Shown: positions 22,621 through 34,636, counted from the first letter of the stretch. The stretch: 61,372 nucleotides of DNA from Thelonectria olida (GCA_020736575.1 JAGPYM010000098.1:1-61372); one strand, 5' to 3'. The notes: generated by a model from the letters alone, not told the origin. A program made the numbers and translations.

Positions 22621-23462
22621 TTAAAAATACCAGCTGCTACCTATTGCCACAGGCTTAGCAAGCAGCTTCCAGTTGATTCCACATAGCATAAACAAGGCAT
22701 ATAAAGCTTGCTCCAAAACCTCAAGCAGCAAGGAGGAGAGGGACTGGAACAGAACAACACTAATACACATTTTTTTTACCGTACTATCTGACACTACCAG
22801 TAAACAAGTCACCATCTTCTTCATGTGCATATCCATGTCGACCGTAGTCAAGCAGTCATTTTCACATCCCGAGATCAAAGCATTGTACTGTGAGTGCCCA
22901 AGGTTGGCGATGACTGGCCAACCTTTGCGTATCTAACTGGTCGACACCAAGTAGTCTGTAGCTTTTCAACCTAACCCTCTCCGAGATCCTGCATTAGAGC
23001 CGGTAAGCGCCACTGGCCAGTGGTTATGGTCCAACGATTCTGTGCAACCTTTCTCAACGTCGAGGCCACCATTGGGTATCCAGTCAGCCAATCTGCCAGT
23101 TTATGTTGCAAGTACTCATCGGGGCACTCCAGGCACCCTTGCACTGCCACTCCACCCCGTGAAAGTGTCCCACAAACCTTACTCTCTCGCGTCTCGTCAG
23201 CCTTGTACATCGTCATCCGCGCCTCCCCCTCATTTCCTCCCCCGTGTTGGGGTCAATGGCGGTCACACTACCGTCGAAGCGAAATGCGTGGCTTGGATGC
23301 TTCAACAGGTCAGCCCAGCTTCCCCTATCCCCTATTCTCTACGTCCAGATGATCTTGTACGAATAGAAAACCTGCCAAAAGGCGAAATAGAGCCAAGGCA
23401 ATTGCTCCATAAAATATTACCGTTACCAGAGCAGCATGCGCATCTCTTGGGATGTCTCCAAA
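22621..23462. other. Intergenic; promoter region of the membrane protein gene
   Basis: The base composition returns to normal. Only short frames without resemblance are present (for example 22621-22878 minus). The last few hundred bases should hold the promoter and leader of the gene starting at 23463. Confidence 0.4.
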
Positions 23463-25579
23463 ATGCGGCGCCTCGTCTTCACAGCGTCTCTCTTAGCCAT
23501 CGCCGTCTTTCCGCAACCCACACGTAGCCAAAACTTCAGCGTCTGCCAGCACCGCGCCGAGGCGATCTGGAACGGAACCGACACTGAGGATTTCACACGA
23601 GAACAGATCGAGCAGTTTCTCTACCGTGGGCCCGTTATTGGGATGAATCCCCTTTTCAATCGCAGCGAATTTGTTACCATCACCACAGAAGGTCAGTTGC
23701 CAGGCTGGAAAAGGTTGAGAGCCGGTTTGGGAACTCACGAGACAAAGGTTGCCGCGCTATCTGTCAAGATCCCACCGATTGGTACTGGTATCAAGATAAA
23801 AATTTGGCACTCGGAATCACTTCCAACTGGGTCTTGCCCATCATCGCCTTGCTCGCAGCACTTCCTTACGAATCTTTGCACAGGAGAAATGACGGCGCGC
23901 CCTGGTACGAGGGAAGGTTGGCGAGAACGCTGGCTGCCCTCCTCAACTGGCTCGGCTCGCCCCAGACGGCCCTCGCCGCGACTCTGTTCAACATCCACCA
24001 AATTCGTAAGTGTATGCATGCGACGTCGTCGTCAGGCATGGGCGTTTCTGGCGACAACGAACTCCAACAGGTGAAGCGGGACGCATACTACGTCCTCAGC
24101 GTTCTCGGTCAATTCAAGCTCAGGGCACCCAATCGCCTGCACGACAGGTTCTTGGTGGTCTTGACGTACGGCCTGTTCCGGCCTCTGATATCCGGCGCCG
24201 CGGAGCCGGACGTTCCCTTGGCGCGGTCAAAAACCAGGGAGCTCCTCCAGGAGATGGCGTTCCAGCTGCGGATGCTGCGACGCCGGGGAGTCTACCCCAC
24301 GTTCGTCAGCATTTTCGTCTTCTTCGTCGCCTTTGGTGTCTCGCTGGTCTTCGCCTTCGCCGATGTCGGCGAGCGGACAACTGCACATTCTCTGGCCCTC
24401 GGCATCCTCGTTAGCTGGCTGCCACTGATGGTTTTGTTTACGATGCTCGACCGCAACCCAGTGTCGGCTGATCGGACCAAGTGAGACGCGATCCGCCCCG
24501 GGGAGTTGCTCTCCCTCGTGCTTTGACCTGCGACTCTGTGTTGACTCTTGATGTGTAGGGTACTCATTGTCCGGTGGCTTTGGAATGTCGACGCCGTCCA
24601 GAGATGGGCGGCATTGCAAAGTCAAGCACGGGACGCCAGCGAGATCGACTGGTGGTCGCAAGAGAAAGAGAATGACTACAAAATTTTCGTAAATTCTGTG
24701 CACCAGCAACAAGCGAGAGAAGCCGCCCCAGCCGGAGATCAGGATAGTGAGGACACCGAAAGGCAGTCAGAAGGCGACAACTATATATTGGAATACATCG
24801 GCCAACCGGAAGGCGCTCTCTTCGACAACGATATACTGGAGTTTGTCGGGCAGGGCCGCGAGATAGGCTACGGCGGCCTCGCTCATGCCGTGCTGTTGAG
24901 CGTATACGACAGCTACTCTGACGACAGACAGATTCGGCCCTTGATCGAGATCGCCAAGAGGGCCGGGAGGAAGCTGACGGGGCACAGGCCGGGATCATGG
25001 CGGCTGCTGTCTTTGGTGTCGCTCGGCCTGGTTTGGGTGGATGTCAGCATGGCGGTCATGATAGCGTACAACACCCCGACCGTCGGCTGGGGCTGCTGGT
25101 CGGGCTCGTACATGACCTACGGCCTTCTCAGCACGCTCCCCTGGGCTCTCCACTCTCTGCCGGGGTTCAAGCATCCCGGGCCGCGGCTACGGGCGTTCTG
25201 TCACCTACTGAACGCCGTCTCGACTTTGTGGCTGGTCTTCATCCTTTTCGCCCACGTAAGGAACCCCCCTCCTCTTCCGCCTCGAACGCCAATGCGGATT
25301 CATGCTTATGCGAACCAGATTAGTGGTGTGTTCAACGATTGCGTATGCAAGTCGGCCCTACCCGGCTATATGGACTTTGCGAATTCCGTCTTCTACATAG
25401 ACCACTTTGATGTCGACAAGTGGTGGAAGAGAGGCGCGATTGTCGGGGCCTTGCCCAGTTTTGGGAGCTTTCTCGCCTCAATCCTGCTGCTCATGAGGCT
25501 CAAGCCGCTGTGGCAAGCCTCCGAACAGCAAAGTTCTCCTGCTTGTGCTCTTGGCACTGACATGGGCTGGCTCAGGTAA
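23463..25579 (+). CDS. Multi-pass membrane protein of unknown function
   Basis: Four exons, 23463-23691, 23748-24480, 24559-25255 and 25319-25579, with introns of 56, 78 and 63 nt; all phases agree, giving 639 residues. The third intron is a multiple of three and could be read through, but has good GTAAGG and CAG signals. ATG 23463 is preferred over 23436 because it places a signal peptide first (MRRLVFTASLLAIAVFP). The lumenal or extracellular N-terminal region has several Cys. About seven hydrophobic segments follow, for example NWVLPIIALLAALPY, FVSIFVFFVAFGVSLVFAFA, ALGILVSWLPLMVLF, LVSLGLVWVDVSMAVMIAY and ILLLMRLKPLW. A charged loop (about residues 345-430) lies between the two membrane halves. 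I do not recognise a transporter or enzyme motif. Likely an ascomycete-specific membrane protein. Confidence 0.8.
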
Positions 25580-25949
25580 CAGTGCTATGAAGTTGAGGAT
25601 CTCTATGCAACTTCCACTATAAAAGAGGCCAAACAGGAACCCTTTTAAGATTATTCCCATTTTTAGGCCTCTTCTATCTGTTATAGGCAGGAGGGTGGTA
25701 GAAAGATATAGTAGTTATTTGGAAATTAATATAGAGCCTAAGCTTTATTATATATTAAATACTTATGTATAAATTATATATTTATTTCCTTTATTTTATT
25801 AAATAGTTAAATTAAAACTCTACTTTTATTTATTAATAATAATTTAATTAAAGGTTTTTTATAATATTAAAAGAGTTTTTTAATAAGTAATTTAAACTTT
25901 TAATTAGCTAGTTTTATTTTTACTAGTATTATATAATATATTTAATTAT

Positions 25950-26850
25950 TATTATTATTATTATTAAAAAAGCTAATAATTTAATATATAATAGAAGTTA
26001 ATATAAGTTAAACCCTAGCCTTATATATATTATAATAAGCTTTTTAATAGAACTTATAATTAGTTTTAAAATAAAAGTCCCTATTAAATAAACCTTATTT
26101 AAAGAACCTTATTTTAAGCTTTAAATATAAAAGTACCTATTTATTTAACTCTAGTTTATATAATTTAACTAATAATATAATATATAATAGTTAAAATGCC
26201 TAACCTTTTATTAATTAAATATAATATAATTTAACTAAATAATTGAAATTATATAGCTACCTATTATATATTAAAATATATAGATTTTTTAAATATATTA
26301 AGCTAATAAAAGATTTTAATAGGCACTTAAAAAAGTTATAACTTTTAAATATGTTTATATTATTTAATATAAATATACTATTAAATATTAATTAAAAGAT
26401 TAATTTAGTTATTTTAAGTTATAAGATTTTAATTAAAAGACCTAATATATATTAATATTATTATAACTTTTTTAAATAGGAATTTAAAAACCTTATATTA
26501 CTTTTTAAAAGGGAAAGAAAAAACTATTTTAATAATAATAGTAAGCAATTTATTAAAATAATCTAATTAGATATTTATAAGCTATAGCTTTAAGAGCTAT
26601 TATATATAATAGTAATAATTTAAATAGTTATTTAAAAGGCTATAAAGGAAAATTTAAAACTAAAAAGTAAGTTAAATAAATATAAGAGTTAAAAAAGTAA
26701 TAGGGTTAAAAAGCTTAAATAAAAAAGAAAAGTTTAAAAAAAGTGAAAATAGGTTTAAAAGTACTTAAATTAATAGAAATAGAATAAGGCAACTAGATAG
26801 TAAAATATATTAAAAGTTTATATAATAATAAAAATTACTAATTATAAAAA
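25950..26850 (+). repeat. Dispersed repeat family, copy B (~0.9 kb)
   Basis: Begins at the AAAAAGCTAATAATTTAA landmark and ends at AAAAATTACTAATTATAAAA. It matches copies A and E along its length and the inverted copy near 39590-40480. It carries many C-to-T/G-to-A changes relative to copy A. It has no open frame, and its ends have no clear inverted repeats. Confidence 0.7.
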
Positions 26851-26854
26851 TTAA

Positions 26855-27690
26855 TACTATTATAACTTTTTTAAATAAAAAATTAAATATTTTATATAAC
26901 TTTTTAAAAAAGAAAAAAGAACTATTTTAATAATACTAATAAGTAATTTATTAAAATAATTTAATTAAATACTTATAAGTTATAATTTTAAAAGCTATTA
27001 TTATTTATAATATTTTATATTTTTTATAACTAGCTCTATTTTATATTATTTATAAGGGAAAAGCTTTTAGCTTTTTAAATATATATAAAATTAACCACTT
27101 TTATAAGCAATTAGTTATAATATATAGCTATATAATTAATTAACTAATAGCTAATATAATATACTTTAGCTTTTAAAACTAGCTTTTAGCTCTTATAATA
27201 TTAGAAAAATCTACTAATTATATTTAATTATTTATATATTAATATAGCGCGGGTTAATTAGAAAGCTCTTTATATATAACTTAAAAGTATTATAAAATTT
27301 ACTTAGGCTTAACTAGCTACTAGCTGCTAGAATTAAACTAATTGCAATTTTACTTCTAATTTAAGTTTCTAATTTAAAAGGTTTAATTTAATTATAACTA
27401 GAAATATACTACTATGCCCCAAGCTAGTTAAAAGCTATTATATATAATAATAATAATTTAAATAATTATTTAAAAAACTATAAAAGAAAATTTAAAAATA
27501 AAAAGTAAATTAAATAAATATAAAAGTTAAAAAAGTAAAAGGCTAAATAGGTTAAATAAAAAAGAAAAGTTTATAAAAAGTTAAAATAAGTTTAAAGGTA
27601 TTTAACTTAATAGAAATAAAATAAAGTAATTAAGTAGTAAAATATACTAAAAGTATATATAATAATAATAATTACTAATTGGAAAATTAA
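26855..27690 (+). repeat. Dispersed repeat family, partial copy B2, interrupted by an insertion
   Basis: Repeats the second half of copy B, starting near TTAATACTATTATAACTTTT and ending near AATTACTAATTGG. It is split at 27000-27427 by the ~430-bp element. The site without insertion can be seen in copy B near 26600. Confidence 0.65.
27000..27427 (+). mobile_element. ~430-bp non-autonomous element, copy 1
   Basis: Flanked by perfect 12-bp direct repeats TTAAAAGCTATT (26988-26999 and 27428-27439). The body (ATTATTTATAATATTTTAT ... GCCCCAAGCTAG) is the same sequence found at 59873-60307 in a different position with a different 12-bp duplication. There are no clear terminal inverted repeats and no frame. 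The target duplication length suggests a SINE-like or other retroposed element. No pol III box is obvious, perhaps lost to RIP. Confidence 0.65.
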
Positions 27691-27789
27691 TCTCTATTAT
27701 ATACCTAGATTATTAGCTTTCTTAATAATAATATAACTTACTATATCTATTAATAATAAAAGGACAAGTCTCACTAGGCCCCCCAATAG

Positions 27790-28086
27790 TACGGTTCACT
27801 CTGCTTCGACAACCTCCGAGATGACAAGAACCGTATTGTTCCAATCAAAAAATACCTTGCCGTCGCATTCACGTCTCCCGCAAATGTCCAACCGGGAGAT
27901 TTCCAGCTAGTAACCAACCCTTGGATGCCAGTCCAGCCCGAAGTTGACAGCGTGCGCATCGACCCCTGGGCCTTTGCCGTCATCAATGGTCTCAAAATTT
28001 CCTATTATCCATCGGGCTCTACCCTCCGGTCTTTATTAGCGCCGTTCCTCTTTTATATGGAAATCTTCAACGCCATCCGTCGTTAA
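27790..28086 (+). pseudogene. C-terminal coding remnant at the edge of AT block 2
   Basis: An open frame of 98 residues ends at TAA 28084. It contains protein-like sequence such as NRIVPIKKYLAVAF, GDFQLVTNPWMPVQPEVDS and RIDPWAFAVINGLKI, with ordinary codon use. It begins right after a TAG (27787) that could come from CAG, and upstream everything is AT-rich. It looks like the surviving 3' end of a gene consumed by the AT block. I do not recognise the family. Confidence 0.4.
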
Positions 28087-28319
28087 ATTCTGGGTAGAAG
28101 GCGTCTTCCGGCCGGGTTGAAGCCAAGGCATGACTGTGAGTGGTCCTAATAGTGTAAGTTACAGCTATGTAGTCCTCATTCGTTTTACATTCGAGCTGAG
28201 GAAAGAAGAAAGAAAGAAAGATAAAAGGATAGAAAATCCTTCAACAAAATAGACCAGAGCAACAGTGCTCAGACCAGGAAGCGGACAAAGCACTGCCTTG
28301 TTCAGTAGGGCCTAGCCTG

Positions 28320-29623
28320 TTACAATGACGACAGACGGGGTGGAGACGTAGAGAAGTAAGAGCCATTGATCTTTTGAGAAGCTAGCTGAGGTGGCGAAGG
28401 GGCCGCATTCAAGAGACCTGGGAAAATCGAACTATTTAGATCTATCGCAAACGAGTTCAGCATCTGTGGAGAGCCCATTCCAGCTGGTATCGGCTGGTTC
28501 AGACCATTCAGCATAACATCGCTTATCCCGCTCTGGGTCGTCGTTATGATAGAGGACGGACTAGATCCGTCCACCACGATTTCGCTCGTGTTGATAGACA
28601 TCTGATGCTCGAATCCAGTCAACCATATAAAATTATTATCGAGGGTTTGGTTCACGAGCATCTCATTCCAAGGTGGTGCAAACGGTGAGGCCTGCTCCAA
28701 AGCCATCGCTTGCGGTAAATCATTGTAGTGGAGGGCATTGGGGTTTATCGCTGAGCCGGACCCGAAGAGGAGGCTGTCAAAGTCGCATTCGGGGTTGGAG
28801 GCGGTCAGGGGCGGCACTGTCCGCGGGCCGCTGCTGAAGTCGGGGCCATACAAGGTGCTCGTCTGCAGCTTGAGCTGCCCGTGCTGCACCCCTCGCTGTC
28901 TCATGGCTGCTGACATACCACCAAGGACATGGTCCGAATTGTAGATGGGAAAATCGACCAGACTCGGTCGTTGGATATGGGTATGCGTGTAGGTGGATGG
29001 GGCGCCTTGTGTGACGGAGGCATTCGCAGAAGCAACCAACTGCATCGTACTGCCATCAACGTGGGTGATGACGTTTGCCCGCGGCCCCATGGAAGTGACT
29101 GGCGCATTGGATGCAGCTGGCTTAGGTCCTACAACCCTATTCTTGCGAGCGCGGCTTTGACCGGGGAAGACGCCGCTAGCAGAGTCGCGAGGATTGCAGG
29201 GATGGGACGACGGGGTCGATATCTGGTGCAGCTTCCGTTGATGACGCAGCAGCAGATCGCGGCGGGCGAAGCATCGTGCGCATTCGGGACATTCGAAGGG
29301 TTTCTCCTTAGTGTGGCGGCGCTTGTGTCGCTTCAGATGGTCCAGCCGGGTGAAGGAGCGCTGGCAGGTGCCACAAACGTGCGGGCGAGGATTCCCCGTC
29401 TTGGGAGGGGGAGAATTGGCCGGCCCCTTGATGTTGGCAATGAAGGCTGGAATAGTCAGTATGCAGTGCCGGGAGAGGGGGGGGGGGGGGGGGGGGGGGG
29501 GCGCTGCGGGTCGGCTGAGGAACATGAAGGGCAGTGCCGGCGGTGGCAGGGTTGCTCACCAGGGTCATCGGCGGTGGAGAGCGCGCTGCCGATGGTTGTG
29601 TTAGACGAAGGGAGATTAGACAT
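28320..29623 (-). CDS. Two-finger C2H2 zinc-finger transcription factor
   Basis: Exon 1 (29623-29560, MSNLPSSNTTIGSALSTADD) and exon 2 (29446-28320) join in phase across a 113-nt intron, giving 396 residues. Two adjacent C2H2 fingers lie near residues 44-95: CGTCQRSFTRLDHLKRHKRR and CPECARCFARRDLLLRHQRK. This finger pair resembles the fungal Adr1/AmdX-type pair. The rest is low-complexity Ser/Pro/Asn-rich sequence, probably activation regions, with a basic stretch (SRARKNRV) that could be a nuclear signal. The fungal transcription-factor domain seen in longer relatives is absent. Inferred: a nuclear DNA-binding regulator with unknown targets. The longer uninterrupted frame reading through the intron to 29525 has no ATG and encodes a Pro run from the homopolymer. 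Confidence 0.8.
29477..29501. repeat. 25-bp poly-G/poly-C run inside the C2H2 gene intron
   Basis: Twenty-five consecutive G on the plus strand (C on the coding strand), within the intron 29559-29447 and about 30 nt from the acceptor. Such runs change length easily and are hard to sequence, so the exact number may be uncertain. Confidence 0.9.
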
Positions 29624-31551
29624 GGTGGTTGAAGAGCATGAGAGCCTGATGCCAGAGTCGTTTAATCGCAGTAGCAGGTGTTGAAAACTCGCACAGGTTC
29701 GCCCGGGAGTCGTATCGTCATGGGCCGGCAAGCAGCGACATCGAGCGAGATTGGCGAGGAGCATAATGGGCTTTTATGTCGATGGGCGTGAGGACGGTGT
29801 GGGTGGATGATCAACAACAGCACCGGGCAAAGCGAATCTTGAATACAGCGCGGCGTCGTTGCGTCTATCCAATAATGCTATCGATGGTTTGCATATATGC
29901 TAGGTATTTGGACCGCTCCAGTAAGAGACGAAGGAGATGGAAGTGACAGTCATGGGGCCGAGGCTCCAGTCTGTGGAAACGGTTCAGGCTCTCCCCCGAA
30001 GCCGTCTGGCGGCTCGTTGCGGGCAGTACGAGTCACGAAGAAGCCTGACCCCAATCTCCTGATCTCCTCATCATGGGGTAAGAGACTGAAACCCCCAGAC
30101 AGAGGTAGAGCCACGAGGCGGTATAGACTCAGAGGGCAGAAGTGCTGCTCAATGCGGCTCAATATGCGCATAGCATGTGCCTGGGTGTATGTTGGTGGGG
30201 CGTGCGATACGGAAGAGTGGGGCCCAGCCTGTCAACGGTGCCTTCGGCAGGCAACATCCCGGGAACCCCGCCTCGAGGACAACCGCGCCGGTAAATTATG
30301 GCACAGCGAACTTTTGGAGCTTGGGGTGGCGCGAGTCAGTGTGGTGAAGGCGCAGCATGAAACACCGCTAGAATTCTCATGGAACCCCGCTAGAATGCTC
30401 ATGAAACGCCGAGAGAGTGCTCATGGAACGCCGCGAAGTGTCGAGGCTTCCCGCTATCAGGAAGGATGGAAGGATCGTGTCCAGTCCTGGCCAACGCCGT
30501 CACCGCATCCCCAGCAGCACAAGTTTGGCCCCGCGTCACTCATCACGTGCCGAAACACATCCTCTAGGTCTGGTGCCTCAAGCCGCTTTGTTACAACAAA
30601 CCCGACGCTCTGCATCGTTAACGGCCCCCATTGGCTATGGCGATCGTTAGCGTGCATCCCTTCCGCCCTGTTTCGTACTTGATGTTATCCCCCACCACCC
30701 TTATAAACTGGAGCATTCCGCCCCCGCTCTTCAGCCAGCCCCGATTCTCGTTGAAAATGACAATAGATGGACAAATCTGTCCCATGCTAATCCCTGGTTG
30801 GTTCCCACAGGCGGGGTTTTTGTCGTCATCTTACTTGACCCCTAAAGAATCAGAGTTTAGTCTTGTGTTCTCGTCCATAGTATTGAAGGTGTCTTTTTTT
30901 TTTTTTTTTTTTTTTTGACTGTTGTTACGTCAGAGCTGAATAAGCCCCGCACTCGCGTCTGACTTCGCGCTCGCTTCTGACTTCGAGTCGGAAAATTTTC
31001 AGAGTCACACTAGCATTAGGTACTATTAGCGTCTAGAGGATCGCCCTGGACCCCTTCATCGTTTCAAGGCGTATTGTCCCAACCTACGGCTACAATCTTG
31101 TGGGCGAAAACCCGATCCCGATCCACCAGTCTGGAGGGTCTGAAACTTTAATCAGTGAAACGGTAGATATAAAGTGTCTTGGCCTCCTGATCCGCGCTCG
31201 TATGATAGTACTCATTTGGTTCGAGATCCCCTCCAGTACATAGAATACGAATGTTGTATCGTATGCAGGGGTAGCATTGGATTCCGTGGAGACGCAGATT
31301 CTAAGCTAGGGAGGCGCGATTGACGGTGTACCCTCAATGAAAGTGGTTTAACTGCCGAAGGGTACAGCTACCTTTTTACCAGTCTTCGGATATACGAGTG
31401 CTTTTCAAGCTGTCCAAGAAGATTCAGTCCAGGTGCCTGAATTTGAGATCTGATTTTACCACAGGGAATTTGGCTAAGGATAAGTTGACTGTAGTCAACT
31501 TGGACATCTCCGCGGAATAGTTAAAAATATCCGGACGGACGAAGATTTTAG
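29624..31551. other. Intergenic; promoter of the C2H2 gene and gene-free DNA
   Basis: The plus-strand frame 29897-30682 (261 codons) has no family resemblance and odd composition, and is not called. Present are a 22-bp tandem repeat (30356-30443) and a 23-nt T run (30894-30916). 30920-31551 shows no gene. Confidence 0.4.
30356..30443. repeat. 22-bp tandem repeat, 4 imperfect copies
   Basis: Four adjacent 22-bp units beginning CATGAAACACCGCTAG, CATGGAACCCCGCTAG, CATGAAACGCCGAGAG and CATGGAACGCCGCGAA. They lie in GC-normal intergenic DNA with no known function. Confidence 0.8.
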
Positions 31552-31559
31552 GTTTGGCA
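31552..31559. repeat. hAT target-site duplication, left (GTTTGGCA)
   Basis: Eight bases directly before the left inverted repeat, identical to 34660-34667. Confidence 0.95.
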
Positions 31560-31582
31560 CAGCGCTGATTTCAATTCAAGTA
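31560..31582 (+). repeat. hAT left terminal inverted repeat
   Basis: CAGCGCTGATTTCAATTCAA and three more bases. It matches the reverse complement of 34637-34659 except TT for CC at positions 10-11. An inverted copy of this end also lies at about 31660-31679. Confidence 0.9.
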
Positions 31583-31710
31583 AGTCAAGTTCGGGGCTCT
31601 AACTTGATTACTTGAAATAAAATCGTCCATGAACTTACTTAACTTGAATTGAATTGATATACTTGAATTGAAAGCGCTGACCTGAGGCCAGGATGAAGCA
31701 ATTGGTACTC

Positions 31711-34274
31711 TCACGCCTCCCCTCCATCCCAACCCATCAGGTCCCCACCAAAGCTGACGACCTCGCCCACAGTGATCGCTTGATGGCCTAGCCAATTCCG
31801 TAGGCACTGTATTTCCTCTATTATCTCGGGGCTTAAACTGTGCCTTTGCGAGCTTACTGTCAACTTTGTGACACTAAACGTCCGCTCAGGATCGACAGAC
31901 ATAGCAGGAATTGCCAGGATGTCGAGGGCAAACTTGCTCAGACGTGGATATTCTTCTTGGTGATCCCTCCACCATAGAATGGGGTTCAAGTTCTCTCGCC
32001 GGACTGGCCCTTGCCTCATATAAACTCCAAGCTCATCTTCTTCCTCCATCATGTACTGATCGTAGCTCTGCATCCACTGGTCGAATTGACTGGGCTCGTC
32101 TTGCCGCATCGCTTTTCCTATCACGGTTCTCGCTGTATCGGACTGCTCCTTACGTGGATACTGTTGTTCAAAGAATTCCCGGACACTGTTCTTAGCGTCC
32201 CGTAGCCACACTAGTTGCTCGTGGCTAGTCCAGTTCGCCTCAAGCCAAGACACGTTCCAGCGCGGGTGAAGAATAACGGCAGCCGGGTAAAGTGGCGATT
32301 GGCCAAGGAGAGTGTAATACTCATCAAGCTTTAACCAACAGTTATTGATAGAGATTTGTATGCATCGTCGGTGGTCATCATCAAGATTCTCAGTTTGCAA
32401 GAATGCACCAGTATAGTCGTCTCGAGTGTGCTGTGGCAAGTGTTTCTCGCGTCCGCGACCCTGGTCAACTCGTGGAGTACTACATCCTGAGAAACTATTA
32501 GCAAAATAGGCATAAAGACGAGCGAATATGAACCAGAAAGCCATACTCGTGGTTGCCGAGGCTCTGGCATTCCGTAGCTCATCAGCAGTACCATCAGGTG
32601 GCGAGAATATCAGTTTTTGCTCCTCGAAGAAGTTGAGCAAATATTCCATTCCGATCATCACTTCCCACAAGGCGCCGTAACGGCCTTCTTTGGCCCAACC
32701 CTGGCACCTCATGGTGATCTCGTAGAGTGGTTTGAGTAAACTCTGTATCTCCGCCAACAGAAGCCAGTCTTGTGGTGAAAGCTGATCTTGGACAGGCACA
32801 CGTTGTCGGGGCTCTGCTGCCTTCGTTTCGAGATATGCGATGAAATGGTCAATGTGCTCTCGTTTGCGAATGGCACGCTGGATCATCAGAAAAGTCGAAT
32901 TCCATCTGGTTTCATTGTTTTGCATCAGCTCGAGGTCGATGGCAGCTCGCTCTTCCTCAAAGAGTTGATAGCCGTCTTCGTCGCGCTGGTTGCATGCCAG
33001 AGATTTCATCAACTCTCGCCGTTGCGGAGAAGCCCTGACGAACCGGACGATGTTATGCAGCTTGCCCACTGCTCCCCGTTTCCGCCAAAGTCGAAGCTCA
33101 CGCTCTTCAACTTGGAAAGCCGCCTCGGTGAAGGCTTCTCGCTCAAACGAGTCAGGGTCTTCCCCCCAGAGGAACGCTCGAGCTGCAAGGTTGACGATAT
33201 GCCCAAAGCACCGTGTTCGGTGGTTTCTAATATCCTCCTCGGCCATCGCAGGAGAAAGTCGACGATAGAGGCTCGCCAAGCACGTGTCATTGGACGAGAC
33301 ATTGTCGCAGACACCCGCGCCAATCCGATCTCGTATCCCGTACTCGCCGAAGATATCGTATATTGTCGTTGCTTGGTTATCTCCGGAATGAGCTCCCCAC
33401 ACACGGCGCAGGGCAAGAAGTCGCGATTGGAGTTGATAGGAGGCGTCGAGATAGTGAGCGTGGAGGCCAAGGAAAGCGTACCGGTTTGGAGAAGTCCACA
33501 TGTCAAAGCTAAAGCTAATCCTTGTGACTGACTTCTCCAATTGACTCGATATTGCTCCCTTCTTTACCTCGAATAATTTCCGCATGGTATCACGCACCGA
33601 CTGCCGGCTCCACGGCACCTCTTTTGCCAATGACGCATCGTGTAAGTCGAGCATTCGTCGCAAGTACGGATTCGACGGCGCCGTGAAAGGAAGATTGGCA
33701 GTGACGATCCAGCCGACCGTCAGCTCCTTCGCTTTATTAACATTGGATCTTGCTGTAGGAAGCTCCAGGCAGCGCCGTTTCGAAGGGGGGTGAATGTCAG
33801 CGCGAGACGAATCTTCGTCCGCATTGTCATCCGCCTCAGTGATCATATGGGACCTATATCCGGTAAGACGCTGAAAAAGAATAAATGTCGGACTCATACG
33901 GATGCCATATACCTTCGGAGATGCTCAATTGGCGACGTGGTGTTTGTCGCGACGAACAACGAGCTCTTCCCGCGTTCATCACATTTCGAGCAAACCCAGT
34001 AGGTCTGCAACGTCCGCAAATCAGGGCTGACTTCCGTGAGGAAGAATCCATGGGCTTGAATCCAGCTCCGCCGGCCTTTGCGGTTCTTGTTGGCAATATA
34101 CTCCTCTGGTATATACCTCTTGCAGCCGATCTGGACTGTTGGGAGGTCAGCAAGAGTCGTTCTCCCAGATTCAGCCTTGATGGACGCAGCGTCAAGCTGG
34201 TGTTTCAGCGATTTGCGCTGACTGCTAACCCCCAAGAGCGTTTCTAGCGACTGCTGTTTTGCTGCCATAGGCAT
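31711..34274 (-). CDS. hAT transposase with BED zinc finger
   Basis: Exon 1 (34274-33913) and exon 2 (33853-31711) are joined across a 59-nt intron (GTATAT...ATATAG), giving 834 residues without stops. A BED-type finger near residues 90-125 has YWVCSKC, and after splicing EHLRRSH supplies the two His; the splice is needed to complete the finger. The catalytic core has FSFDMWTSPN (first Asp), GVCDNVSSND (second Asp) and RCFGHIVNLAARAFLW (the C-x2-H motif). The C-terminal dimerisation region has SVDPERTFS, with the catalytic Glu, followed by LSPEIIEEIQCLRNW. Function: cut-and-paste movement of the enclosing element, in the nucleus. Length and motif order are normal for the family. The promoter must lie in 34275-34659. 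Confidence 0.95.
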
Positions 34275-34636
34275 AGCGGATCATTAGCGGATCGCGGATC
34301 GTGGATGCTACTCACAGAGGGACGACTTGGGTTCTGAAGTCAGGTGCGACGCGTCTCGACCACGCGGGCGAACAAACAGTAAATCCGCGCCACCCCTACT
34401 TACCGCGTCCCTGGATTATCATTGGTGCAATCAGCTTGGGGGCCACACCAAATTCATTACCCTACACCTGGGGCCCGACGAGCCCCGAATGGCCTCGGCA
34501 CTCCCAGGACCATCGCACAGGAAAACCCATAAAATATAGTATTTCAAGTAAATCAAGTTTGAGGCATTATGAACTTACTTACTTGAAATATATTGGGCCG
34601 TCAACTTACTTGACTTACTTGAAATACTTGACTTGA

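Larger units (their letters stand above)
25660..27780. repeat. AT-rich RIP-type block 2
   Basis: About 2.1 kb of A+T-dominated sequence without genes, made of two adjoining copies of the dispersed repeat and an inserted ~430-bp element, each listed separately. Residual C is almost always in CpT. Confidence 0.85.

Noticed and set aside
25256..25318. Treating this in-frame segment as coding in the membrane protein
   Set aside because: It has strong donor GTAAGG and acceptor CAG and encodes a Pro-rich insert inside a membrane region; called an intron, though retention is possible.
29897..30682. 261-codon plus-strand frame
   Set aside because: No family motif, Arg/Ser/Pro-rich, spans a tandem repeat and promoter DNA; likely chance.
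30894..30916. 23-nt T run, possibly the poly-A tail of a retroposed sequence
   Set aside because: No target duplication or coding remnant beside it; treated as a simple homopolymer.
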